64,000 bases of DNA from CAVSVP01 sp963731125. GTDB taxonomy: Bacteria; Pseudomonadota; Gammaproteobacteria; Competibacterales; Competibacteraceae. The DNA lies in NCBI GenBank assembly GCA_963731125.1, contig CAVSVP010000008.1, forward strand, positions 496,001-560,000, read 5' to 3'. The notes beneath the pieces are model-generated. The model did no database searches, had not been told where the DNA came from, and saw only the letters and a list, made by a program, of their open reading frames with translations. The position numbers and the translations under genes are program-made. This document shows positions 17,075 through 25,019 of this stretch, piece after piece. The first letter of the stretch is position 1. The number at the start of each line of letters is the position of its first letter.

Positions 17075-18493
17075 ATGGCAAATGTTATCGAGCCTAATTT
17101 ATCTCTTGAGGAACTGGATCGCCGCACGATCTTTCATCCCTCTACTCACTTGAAAGACCATGCCCAGGGTAAGAGCGGTGGGCCGCGCATCATGGAGACC
17201 GGCAAGGGCATTCGTATCGTTGACCGCCAGGGCATCAGCCTGATCGACGCATTTGCCGGACTCTATTGTATTAACGTCGGCTACGGGCGCAGCGAAATTG
17301 CCGACGCCATTTATGCCCAGGCCCAGAAACTGGCCTACTACCATACCTACGTAGGCCATTCCAATGAGCCCGTTATCAGGCTTTCCGAGCGCATTATTCG
17401 CATGGCGCCGGAAGGCATGAGCAAGATTTATTATGGCATGTCGGGTAGCGATGCCAATGAGACGCAGGTCAAGCTGGTTTGGTACTACAATAATATTCTC
17501 GGGCGACCCGCGAAGAAAAAGATTATTTCCCGGCATCGCGGGTATCACGGTTCCAGCATTATGTCGGGCAGTTTGACCGGGCTTCCCGTGTTTCATACGG
17601 CTTTCGATCTACCGCTGCCCCAGGTGCGCCATACCCTCACGCCCCATTACTACTGGCATGGCGAGCCCGGGATGAGCGAATATGAGTTTTCCCAGTACTG
17701 CGCGGCGACGCTGGAAGAGCTGATTGTGGAAGAGGGTCCGGATACCGTGGCGGCGTTTATCGGCGAACCGGTGATGGGTACGGGGGGGTTGATCCCGCCG
17801 CCCCAGGGCTATTGGCAGTTGATCCAGCGGGTGCTTGCCAAATACGATATTTTGCTGATAGTTGACGAAGTGGTCACCGGTTTCGGCCGGCTCGGGACGG
17901 ACTTCGGTTCGTTATACTACGACATCAAGCCGGACTTGATGACGGTGGCCAAAGGGCTGACCAGCGGTTACCTGCCTCTGTCGGGGGTGATTGTCGGCGC
18001 GAAAGTTTGGGAGGTGCTGGAACAGGGCGCCGAGGAACTCGGTCCCATCGGTCATGGCTACACATATTCCGCCCATCCGTTGGGGGCTGCGGCGGCCCTG
18101 GCCAATCTGGATATTATCGAGCGGGAACAATTAGCGGCTAATGCCAAAGAAACCGGTGCATACTTGCAGCAGCGACTGCACGAGACCTTCGATCAGCATC
18201 CGCTGGTGGGTGAGGTCCGCGGCGTCAGTTTGCTGGCTGGACTGGAATTTGTCGCCGATAAGCACCGCAAGCAGCGCTTTGATCCGGCGCTCAAAGTCGG
18301 CGCTCAGGTGGCTGCCGCCTGCCTTAACCATGGCTTAATCGCCCGGGCCATGCCCCATGGCGATATTCTCGGCTTTGCGCCGCCGCTGGTAGTAACCCGC
18401 GAAGATATCGACGATATTGTCGAGCGGACCCGCCTCGCGGTGGATAGCGTGGCCGACAAACTGGTGCGGGAAGGGGCCTGGAACGGCGCCTGA
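17075..18493 (+). CDS. doeD: L-2,4-diaminobutyrate transaminase of ectoine catabolism (DoeD)
   Basis: A 472-residue class III PLP aminotransferase. The PLP lysine is in LMTVAKGLTSGYLPLSGVIV, the cofactor phosphate region in YYGMSGSDANETQ, and the aspartate contacting the pyridine ring in ILLIVDEVVTGFGRLG. DoeD converts diaminobutyrate to aspartate semialdehyde with a keto-acid acceptor. The ATG follows AGGAGA. Its stop overlaps the eutB start (TGATG), so the two are translationally coupled. Family length and neighbours make the assignment good; other omega-aminotransferases share the motifs. Confidence 0.87.
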   Translation: MANVIEPNLSLEELDRRTIFHPSTHLKDHAQGKSGGPRIMETGKGIRIVDRQGISLIDAFAGLYCINVGYGRSEIADAIYAQAQKLAYYHTYVGHSNEPVIRLSERIIRMAPEGMSKIYYGMSGSDANETQVKLVWYYNNILGRPAKKKIISRHRGYHGSSIMSGSLTGLPVFHTAFDLPLPQVRHTLTPHYYWHGEPGMSEYEFSQYCAATLEELIVEEGPDTVAAFIGEPVMGTGGLIPPPQGYWQLIQRVLAKYDILLIVDEVVTGFGRLGTDFGSLYYDIKPDLMTVAKGLTSGYLPLSGVIVGAKVWEVLEQGAEELGPIGHGYTYSAHPLGAAAALANLDIIEREQLAANAKETGAYLQQRLHETFDQHPLVGEVRGVSLLAGLEFVADKHRKQRFDPALKVGAQVAAACLNHGLIARAMPHGDILGFAPPLVVTREDIDDIVERTRLAVDSVADKLVREGAWNGA

Positions 18494-19482
18494 TGACAGC
18501 AAACGGGAACCTGACCCTTGCCAATATTTACCGGGCGCGTCGCACCATCGCGCCCCTGATAAGTCGTACGCCGGTGGTGCCCTCTCCGGCGCTGTCCCGG
18601 ATGACGGGGAAGGACGTGTTTCTCAAGCTGGAAACCGTTCACCCCACAGGCGCTTTTAAACTACGGGGGGCTACCAACCGGATTCTGAGCTTAACGCAAG
18701 CCGAGCGGCGTTGTGGTGTGGTCACGGTATCCACCGGTAATCACGGCCGGGCCGTGGCCTATGCCGCCCGCTACGCCGGTATCCGGGCCGTGGTTTGTAT
18801 GTCGGCGTTGGTCCCGGAAAATAAGGTGAGTGCTATCCGGGAATTGGGCGCAGAAATCCGCATCGTCGGCCAGTCTCAGGACGAGGCTGAGATAGCGGCC
18901 AAGCGGCTGGTGACTGAGGAAGGCATGGTATTGGTGCATCCCTTCGATCATCCTCAGATTATCGCCGGACAGGGCACCATCGGCTTAGAATTGTTAGAGG
19001 ACTTGCCGGAAGTGCGCTGTGTTATCACCGGACTCTCGGGAGGGGGATTGCTCGCCGGTATTGCCCTGGCGCTGAAAACGGCCGCACCACAGGTGCGGAT
19101 TATCGGTGTGTCCATGGAACGCGGACCGGCAATGTATGCTAGCCTCAAGGCCGGCAGACCTGTGCAGGTCAAGGAAGCGCCTAGTCTGGCAGACAGTTTA
19201 GGGGGCGGTATCGGGCCCGATAATCGCTATACATTTGCGCTGGTCCAACGTTATATCGATGATATTGTATTGGTTAGCGAGGCACAAATTGCCGAGGCCA
19301 TGGTGCATCTCTACCGCAGCGAGCGTCTGATTGCCGAAGGCGGCGCTGCCGTGGGTGTCGCGGCGCTGTTGCACGGTCTGGTGCCGGAACTGAGTGGACC
19401 CATCGCGGTTATCGTTACCGGTAATTCGGTGGATATGGAGACTTTCACCCGCATCGTTAATGGCGAATATAAGACGACCTAG
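18493..19482 (+). CDS. eutB: Hydroxyectoine-utilisation dehydratase EutB
   Basis: A 329-residue fold-type II PLP enzyme like threonine/serine dehydratase. The Schiff-base lysine is Lys56 in VHPTGAFKLRGATNRI, and the glycine loop for PLP phosphate is ITGLSGGGLLAGI. There is no C-terminal ACT regulatory domain, as expected for catabolic forms. EutB is thought to act on a hydroxylated diaminobutyrate intermediate so that hydroxyectoine carbon can enter the pathway, together with EutC and EutA. It overlaps doeD by one base and is followed 41 bases later by eutC. Confidence 0.85.
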   Translation: MTANGNLTLANIYRARRTIAPLISRTPVVPSPALSRMTGKDVFLKLETVHPTGAFKLRGATNRILSLTQAERRCGVVTVSTGNHGRAVAYAARYAGIRAVVCMSALVPENKVSAIRELGAEIRIVGQSQDEAEIAAKRLVTEEGMVLVHPFDHPQIIAGQGTIGLELLEDLPEVRCVITGLSGGGLLAGIALALKTAAPQVRIIGVSMERGPAMYASLKAGRPVQVKEAPSLADSLGGGIGPDNRYTFALVQRYIDDIVLVSEAQIAEAMVHLYRSERLIAEGGAAVGVAALLHGLVPELSGPIAVIVTGNSVDMETFTRIVNGEYKTT

Positions 19483-19523
19483 GTCATCAAGGGTGTAACC
19501 CGGTCATCAAGGGGAGGGCTATA

Positions 19524-20513
19524 ATGTCACTTATGATTCTGACCCGGGCTGAACTGCAGCAATGCGTAAGCCTTAACCGAGAAGCCATCCAGCGGATTGC
19601 CGAGGCATTTTCGGCCTTGGCGCGTGGGAAAGCCGTAATGCCGCCTGTGCTGCGCCTCGATGTCGTCGAGTATCACGGTGAAGTGGACGTAAAAACGGCT
19701 TATGTCAAAGGGTTCGATTGCTTTGCCATCAAGATTAGCCCGGGTTTTTTTGATAATCCGAAATTGGGATTGCCCAGTCTCAGCGGGATGATGGTTTTAT
19801 TAAGCGCAAAAACCGGTCGGCTGGAGGCTTTGCTTCTGGACCAAGGGTATTTAACGGATATTCGTACCGCAGCGGCCGGCGCGGTGGCCGCCAGTCATCT
19901 GGCGCGGGAGAATTGTCGGACGGCGGGAGTCATTGGTGCCGGTGCGCAGGCCCGCCTGCAACTGCAAGCCCTCAAGCTGGTACGGGATTATCAACATCTC
20001 TATGTCTGGGCCCGAAAGCGGCAGCAGGCGCAAGCCTACGCCGCCACCATGGAACTCCAGTTGGGGGTGCCGGTGGAAGTTGCTGCTGACCCGGAAACCG
20101 TGGTGTGCCAGAGTGACGTGGTGGTAACTACGACACCGGCTAGAACTCCGCTGCTCAAGGCCGATTGGCTGCATCCGGGCCTGCATATTACCGCCATGGG
20201 TGCCGATGCGGAAACCAAGAACGAACTCGATCCTCAGGTGCTGGTGTGTGCCGACCGCTTCGTTTGCGACCGCCGTGCCCAAAGCCTAGCTCTGGGAGAA
20301 CTGCATCATGCCGTTGCCGCCGGTGTGCTGGCGTCGGATGTTGCCGTCACCGAGTTGGGAGAAATCACGGCCGGCATAAAACCCGGCCGCCGCAGCGATG
20401 CAGAAATCACAGTTTGCGATTTAACCGGTACCGGGGTACAGGATACGGCGATTGCCCTTCACGCCTATCATCAGGCGGTGGTGCGAGGATATGGCACGAC
20501 CGTCGCGGCCTGA
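19524..20513 (+). CDS. eutC: Ectoine-utilisation protein EutC (ornithine cyclodeaminase/mu-crystallin family)
   Basis: A 329-residue member of the ornithine cyclodeaminase/mu-crystallin family with the Rossmann motif TAGVIGAGAQARLQLQALK near residue 135 and the family segment YLTDIRTAAAGAVAASHLA before it. These enzymes reduce or cyclise imino compounds with NAD(P). EutC is paired with EutB in hydroxyectoine use, probably reducing the imine or keto product formed by EutB; this is inferred from known gene pairs. Its ATG is preceded by AAGGGGAGGG. Confidence 0.85.
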   Translation: MSLMILTRAELQQCVSLNREAIQRIAEAFSALARGKAVMPPVLRLDVVEYHGEVDVKTAYVKGFDCFAIKISPGFFDNPKLGLPSLSGMMVLLSAKTGRLEALLLDQGYLTDIRTAAAGAVAASHLARENCRTAGVIGAGAQARLQLQALKLVRDYQHLYVWARKRQQAQAYAATMELQLGVPVEVAADPETVVCQSDVVVTTTPARTPLLKADWLHPGLHITAMGADAETKNELDPQVLVCADRFVCDRRAQSLALGELHHAVAAGVLASDVAVTELGEITAGIKPGRRSDAEITVCDLTGTGVQDTAIALHAYHQAVVRGYGTTVAA

Positions 20514-20555
20514 TGGTTTATCTTTTTTCGAACTCGTCAGGTAAGGATTCGCGTG

Positions 20556-21728
20556 ATGCTGGCGTTTGCTAAGGCGGAATATCTGGAACGTATCGCTAAG
20601 ACGAAGCAGCGGATGGAGACGCACGGTATCGACGTGTTGTTCGTTACCGATCCGGCCAATCTATGCTATCTCACCGGCTATGACGGCTGGTCTTTTTATG
20701 TCCATCAGCTGTTGATTCTGGTTCAGGAAGTCGCAGAGCCGTTCTGGGTCGGACGCGGAATGGATGCCAACGCCGCCCGGGCCACGACGTTTTTGGCCCA
20801 GAACCATATCTACGCCTATCCGGACGATTACGTGCAATCTCCCCATAAGCACCCGATGGACTTTGTGGCGGATCTGGTGAAGGAGAAGGGCTGGGATAAC
20901 CGGTCTATCGGCGTTGAGATGGACAACTATTATTTTACCGCCGCCTGTTTTGCGTCTCTCAAAAAGCATTTACCCAATGCCGTTTTTAAAGATGCGACTG
21001 CCCTAGTGAACTGGGTCAGGATCATTAAGTCACCCCAGGAGATCGACCTCATGCGGCAGGCGGCTCGGATTGTTGAAAAAGCCATGGCGGTAGCGCTGGA
21101 GGTGATCGCCCCCGGGGTGCGTCAGTGCGATGCCGTGGCCGCCATTTATCAGGCTCAAATCAGCGGCATGGCGGCATTCGGCGGTGACTATACCGCTATC
21201 GTGCCCATGTTGCCGACCGGTATCGGCACCTCAACTCCTCATTTGACCTGGACCGATCAACCCTTTGTCAGCGGTGAGGCCACCATTCTGGAACTGGCCG
21301 GTTGCCGGCTGCGCTACCATTGCCCCATGGCACGCACGCTGCATCTGGGTAAACCTCCACAAAAACTGGTAGATACGGCGGAAGTGGTCAACGCAGGGCT
21401 AACCGCTGCCCTGGCGGCCGCGAAGCCGGGAGTGACTGGCGAGGAAGTGGAAGCAGTTTGGTGCCGAACCATCGCAAAGCATGGGATCGTCAAGGATTCC
21501 CGCATTGGTTATTCCACGGGATTGAATTATCCTCCCGACTGGGGAGAACATACGCTCAGCCTTCGTCCAGGTGATAAAACGGTGCTGCAGGAAAACATGA
21601 CCCTGCATATGATTCCCGGTATCTGGCTGGACGACTGGGGCATCGAGATCAGTGAGTGCTTTCGCGTGACCGAGACGGGCGCAGAGCCGTTCACCACCTT
21701 TCCCCGTCAGCTGTTCGTTAAGGAATAA
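20556..21728 (+). CDS. doeA: Ectoine hydrolase (DoeA/EutD, M24 peptidase-like)
   Basis: A 390-residue protein of the M24 creatinase/prolidase group. The N-terminal creatinase-like domain carries DVLFVTDPANLCYLTGYDGW; the C-terminal pita-bread domain contains the MAAFGGDYTAIVPMLPTG and GIEISECFRVTETG regions. The paired metal-binding aspartates of true M24 aminopeptidases are absent (the segment reads ILELAGCRLRYHCPMARTL), as expected for a metal-free creatinase-like ring hydrolase. DoeA opens ectoine to N-acetyl-diaminobutyrate. ATG at 20556 or GTG at 20553 could start it; an AAGGA site fits both. It is last in the plus-strand operon and is followed by a strong hairpin. Confidence 0.9.
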   Translation: MLAFAKAEYLERIAKTKQRMETHGIDVLFVTDPANLCYLTGYDGWSFYVHQLLILVQEVAEPFWVGRGMDANAARATTFLAQNHIYAYPDDYVQSPHKHPMDFVADLVKEKGWDNRSIGVEMDNYYFTAACFASLKKHLPNAVFKDATALVNWVRIIKSPQEIDLMRQAARIVEKAMAVALEVIAPGVRQCDAVAAIYQAQISGMAAFGGDYTAIVPMLPTGIGTSTPHLTWTDQPFVSGEATILELAGCRLRYHCPMARTLHLGKPPQKLVDTAEVVNAGLTAALAAAKPGVTGEEVEAVWCRTIAKHGIVKDSRIGYSTGLNYPPDWGEHTLSLRPGDKTVLQENMTLHMIPGIWLDDWGIEISECFRVTETGAEPFTTFPRQLFVKE

Positions 21729-21814
21729 GAGATTGCTGGCAACCATGAGTGTTGCAGCGCCGGGCTGGAAAGTGTCACCCTGCAGCGCACCGAGAGGCGC
21801 GCGGTAGCTTTTTC

Positions 21815-21853
21815 GTAGACATCATGGATTGCTTCGCAAACCATGATGTCTAC
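21815..21853 (+). terminator. Hairpin after doeA, possible terminator
   Basis: A perfect 13-bp stem (GTAGACATCATGG with CCATGATGTCTAC) around a 13-base loop lies 87 bases past doeA. It is followed by TGGTAGAGTCTTT, a weak T-tract, so it may end or protect the ectoine operon transcript. Confidence 0.5.
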
Positions 21854-21889
21854 TGGTAGAGTCTTTCCGAGAAATCGCCTTAAACAATT

Positions 21890-22357
21890 GTGCATTGCGT
21901 GGCGGATGACCTAAGTTTGAAGACAGGCGTTGTGATACCACCTATCGTTTTGGCATATCTTTTCTGCCTCACGCTGTCTGCTTGCGCCCCTTTGTCTGCA
22001 AGCGTCAGGCAGGTCGATAACCGCGAGCCATTGCCGCTGCTGTCTGATGAGAGATGGCAGAATAACGCCGAAGCCTACTATCTAGCTCTTGCCCGAATCC
22101 GGCCGAGAGCCGCTAAACCCTGGTTCCAGTTGGGCGTTCTCTATGCGGAACAGGGAAATCTGGCAGCCGCTGAGCAGGCCTATGGGGAAGCGTTGCGGCG
22201 CCGGAATAACCCCGAGACATTGCACAACTTAGGGCTGGTACAATTGCGCATGGGGCTCGATGCTTTACGGGAAGCCCGCCGACGCCTGCCGGCAGATGAT
22301 CCGGTCCATCAAGAAACCCGGCAATTTCTTAAGGCCTTACTGGAAGAAGCGCTTTAA
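21890..22357 (+). CDS. Small TPR lipoprotein
   Basis: Up to 155 residues, with a hydrophobic N-terminus ending in the lipobox LSAC and then about two tetratricopeptide repeats (PWFQLGVLYAEQGNLAAAEQ and PETLHNLGLVQLRMGLDALR). It probably sits in the outer membrane and mediates protein contacts. The frame opens at GTG 21890, but TTG at 21917 (MKTGVVIPPIVLAYLF) gives a better signal peptide; the start is uncertain. No functional partner is evident; an IS4 element follows 110 bases downstream. Confidence 0.7.
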   Translation: MHCVADDLSLKTGVVIPPIVLAYLFCLTLSACAPLSASVRQVDNREPLPLLSDERWQNNAEAYYLALARIRPRAAKPWFQLGVLYAEQGNLAAAEQAYGEALRRRNNPETLHNLGLVQLRMGLDALREARRRLPADDPVHQETRQFLKALLEEAL

Positions 22358-22469
22358 ATGCCCTATCTCACTTCGGTGTTAGGTTGCGACCACTAGCATC
22401 CAGTGATTGGCAACGCACTCCCTATTATCCACCTAGCCTAAAAGGATTTAAAAATCTATAGTTATCTTA

Positions 22470-23945
22470 CAATACCCTCGCCAATTTACCGTAGCTCAGG
22501 CCCTTACAAGTGGTTGATTAATGCGCCCAAGCTGAGCGACCTGAGAGGCGATGGAGTCCATAGAAATCGGCTGAGGCATTTGCGGAAGGTATTTTAGGAT
22601 TTCACGAGCATATTTCCAGCCTCGAAACAGGGCCTTGAGATCAAGGACGCTAAAGGCCGGACAGTGTTCGCGCAGGGGGCGGATCAGTACCTGCGAGAGC
22701 GAGACCATGAACAGGGCCAAGTTGGCGCTGTTGTAGACCGGGGTCTGTTTGACCGCCATAAAGTCTTCCAGCCCCCAATATTGCTTCGCGTCGCGGAACT
22801 GAAATTCCAGTTGGAAGCGTACGCGATAGAAGGTGATCATTCGCTCGTAGTCCAAGCTCAGATCGCTGCTGAATAAGATGACATGAGCACGGGCTTGGGT
22901 GCGTTGGTTGATTTTGACGAGGATCACGACATTGAGCCGATCGGGAAACAACTTGTGCCAGACGGGCAGTTGATAGATCAGGGTGCGGATGTGATCGCGG
23001 ACCGAGTCCTGCTTCAAGTGCCGCTCGGGCAGTTGTTCATAGTTGAGTTTATCGCCGTACTTGCGGCGCGGCCCCCGCCCTGAGTACGCTCCCCTATAGG
23101 GTTCATACAGGGCAGCGTTGTGCTGGAGCTTGCAGATCATTTCCAAGCCGGTTTGGCGCACCATCTGAAGCGCTGCATGATGACCAAACGCCCCATCGAA
23201 GACGAAGTAGCGCAGCTTGATCTGCTGGCCCAACAGGGCCAATACTGGGCGGATAATGCCTTGTACCAACACCAGATAAGGCGATAGCACGACCTCCCGG
23301 CGATTGCGATTACGACTGCCTTTCGGGCGCCCCTTTGGCTTGGCCGGTGTGGCGTTGGTGCGATGGCTGGCCTTCGCCTTGTTGCCCGTTTTCTGGCCCT
23401 TGGGACTACTGTCGGCTGGCCCCTTGAGGATCGGTTCCAGACGTACCGTATGCGAACAGCCTCGGTTCACGTTGATCAGCGACAGGTTCAGAAAACACAG
23501 CCCCGGCACCGTCTTACCATACAACGAACTGAAAAAACGACCCAGACCATAGGTTTGTTTGCCCGATTTGGTGACCACCACCTCATCGCCCGCCAGCAGC
23601 CACTCCGTGTCCTCGCCCAGCAGATGCGTGCGGATCAACCACCAATGCACCTGCGCCCAGTCAATCGTCGTGGTGAAAAACCGTTGGATTGTCCGGTAGC
23701 TGCCACCGCGCTCCGCCCAACGTGATACCCCCAGCATCGTCACCCGACCCGTGACCGCTAACAAGCCTTCTACGATTCGCGCCAAACGACGCACACTTGT
23801 TTTATCCAGTGTCTGGTTTAGGCAACTCAAAATCAGCATAATGTCATGCATGGGCGGCGCGCCTCTGAAGTGGTAGGTTTTAGTTCGCTACTACTTACCT
23901 TACCACTGCGGCCTGCCGCCCTCCTGTATTTTGGCGAAGGTATTG
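22470..23945 (-). mobile_element. IS4-family insertion sequence, intact, with 6-bp target duplication
   Basis: The ends are inverted repeats CAATACCCTCGCCAATTTAC at 22470 and the inverse of CAATACCTTCGCCAAAATAC at 23945. ATCTTA is duplicated directly outside both ends (22464-22469 and 23946-23951). One intact transposase frame fills the 1476-bp element. The clean duplication points to a fairly recent insertion into a gene-free spot. Confidence 0.88.
22496..23851 (-). CDS. IS4-family transposase
   Basis: A 451-residue DDE transposase. The first Asp is in LLAGDEVVVTKSGKQTYG, the second in YFVFDGAFGHHAAL, and the IS4 signature Y-2-R-3-E-6-K appears exactly in FYRVRFQLEFQFRDAK. A basic linker rich in Lys and Arg (KPKGRPKGSRNRNRR) lies between the domains. 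It is uninterrupted and sits between good terminal repeats, so the element may be mobile. Confidence 0.9.
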   Translation of the reverse strand: MHDIMLILSCLNQTLDKTSVRRLARIVEGLLAVTGRVTMLGVSRWAERGGSYRTIQRFFTTTIDWAQVHWWLIRTHLLGEDTEWLLAGDEVVVTKSGKQTYGLGRFFSSLYGKTVPGLCFLNLSLINVNRGCSHTVRLEPILKGPADSSPKGQKTGNKAKASHRTNATPAKPKGRPKGSRNRNRREVVLSPYLVLVQGIIRPVLALLGQQIKLRYFVFDGAFGHHAALQMVRQTGLEMICKLQHNAALYEPYRGAYSGRGPRRKYGDKLNYEQLPERHLKQDSVRDHIRTLIYQLPVWHKLFPDRLNVVILVKINQRTQARAHVILFSSDLSLDYERMITFYRVRFQLEFQFRDAKQYWGLEDFMAVKQTPVYNSANLALFMVSLSQVLIRPLREHCPAFSVLDLKALFRGWKYAREILKYLPQMPQPISMDSIASQVAQLGRINQPLVRA

Positions 23946-24012
23946 ATCTTAACGTATAGTTACCTTAATGCGCAGGGACAGCGGTAACATCATTGTCGAG
24001 GAACAGGAGATA

Positions 24013-24453
24013 ATGCGCTGTCCGGTCCGGGTATTGTTCATTTGCCATCGTAACGCCATCCGCTCGCAAATGGCCGAGGGTCTGTTACGGCGTATCGGCG
24101 GACGCGGTTTTTATGTATGGAGTGCAGGAATTCAAGCGGAGCCCTTGGATCTCTTGACAATCGAGACGATGGCCAAGCTGGGGATCGACATTTCAGGCCA
24201 TATGAGTAAGTCGATTGATTATGTTATCGGGCAGGATTTCGATTATATCGTAACGCTTTGCAGTAAGGCGCAACTTCATCTGTCGGAGTTTTCCGGCAGC
24301 TATGAACACCTGCAGTGGCACTTGCTGGATCCTACCGAGTTTCAGGGAAACGATGATAATAAACGGCAGTTGCTGCGACTTTTATGTATCGAATTGATTG
24401 AGCGTATTCGTATGTGGGTTGACTTGATCGAGTGTAAAAAAAAAGCAAGATAG
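24013..24453 (+). CDS. Low-molecular-weight protein-tyrosine phosphatase / ArsC-like protein
   Basis: A 146-residue protein of the LMW phosphatase fold. The P-loop C-X5-R is CHRNAIRSQMAEG, with His and Arg in positions where most ArsC or LMW-PTP proteins have Val, Thr, Gly or Asn. A second cysteine is in YIVTLCSKAQ, matching Cys82 of thioredoxin-coupled arsenate reductases, but the third cysteine (about seven residues on) is replaced, so the classical disulfide relay is incomplete. The C-terminal DPTEFQG is the general-acid Asp-Pro. ATG at 24013 has a CAGGAGA site. It is followed by a uspA gene; no ars operon genes are nearby. Confidence 0.75.
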   Translation: MRCPVRVLFICHRNAIRSQMAEGLLRRIGGRGFYVWSAGIQAEPLDLLTIETMAKLGIDISGHMSKSIDYVIGQDFDYIVTLCSKAQLHLSEFSGSYEHLQWHLLDPTEFQGNDDNKRQLLRLLCIELIERIRMWVDLIECKKKAR

Positions 24454-24511
24454 GGACGTTGGACCGGATAATGCTTCGCAGATGTCCGGCTAATTTAAGG
24501 AGACTGGCATT

Positions 24512-24952
24512 ATGAATCATTATCGTCATGTGCTGTTTGCAGCGGACCTTTCCAAAGACGCACTGCAAGTGGGTGATCGAGCCAAAACGATCGCCCAACA
24601 TTGCGATGCACGGCTGAGTGTTATCCATGTGGTGGAGCAGGCTGCTATCAGCGGGGGTTATGAATTGTTGCCTATTATACCGGAGTTACCCCCTGAGACT
24701 CTTCTTGACAAGGCTCGCGATGCCCTGGAGCGGCTGGTTGAAGCGCTGGGAGTTCAGGGGACAAAACCGGAGGTGATTACGGCGGTATCCACGAAAGAGG
24801 GAATTCTGCATGCCGCCGCGCAACGACGAGTGGATCTTATCGTTGTCGGTAGTCACGGCCGTCATGGCTTGGCGCTCTTACTGGGGTCTACCGCCAATGC
24901 CGTATTGCACGGGGCGCCCTGCGATGTTTTAGCGGTACGTATTCGCGCCTAG
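24512..24952 (+). CDS. Universal stress protein UspA-like
   Basis: A 146-residue single-domain UspA protein. It starts YRHVLFAADLSKDALQVGDR and ends with the nucleotide-binding pattern IVVGSHGRHGLALLLGSTAN, the G-2x-G-9x-G-S/T type found in ATP-binding Usp proteins. The ATG follows AAGGAG. It lies 58 bases after the ArsC-like gene and may share its transcript. It is distinct from the Usp encoded in the ectoine arm. Confidence 0.87.
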   Translation: MNHYRHVLFAADLSKDALQVGDRAKTIAQHCDARLSVIHVVEQAAISGGYELLPIIPELPPETLLDKARDALERLVEALGVQGTKPEVITAVSTKEGILHAAAQRRVDLIVVGSHGRHGLALLLGSTANAVLHGAPCDVLAVRIRA

Positions 24953-25019
24953 CGCATAAGGTGAGCACGGCATCCCTGCCGCCGACATCTCTTGTATGTT
25001 TGCTTGCGTGTTTAGTTTT

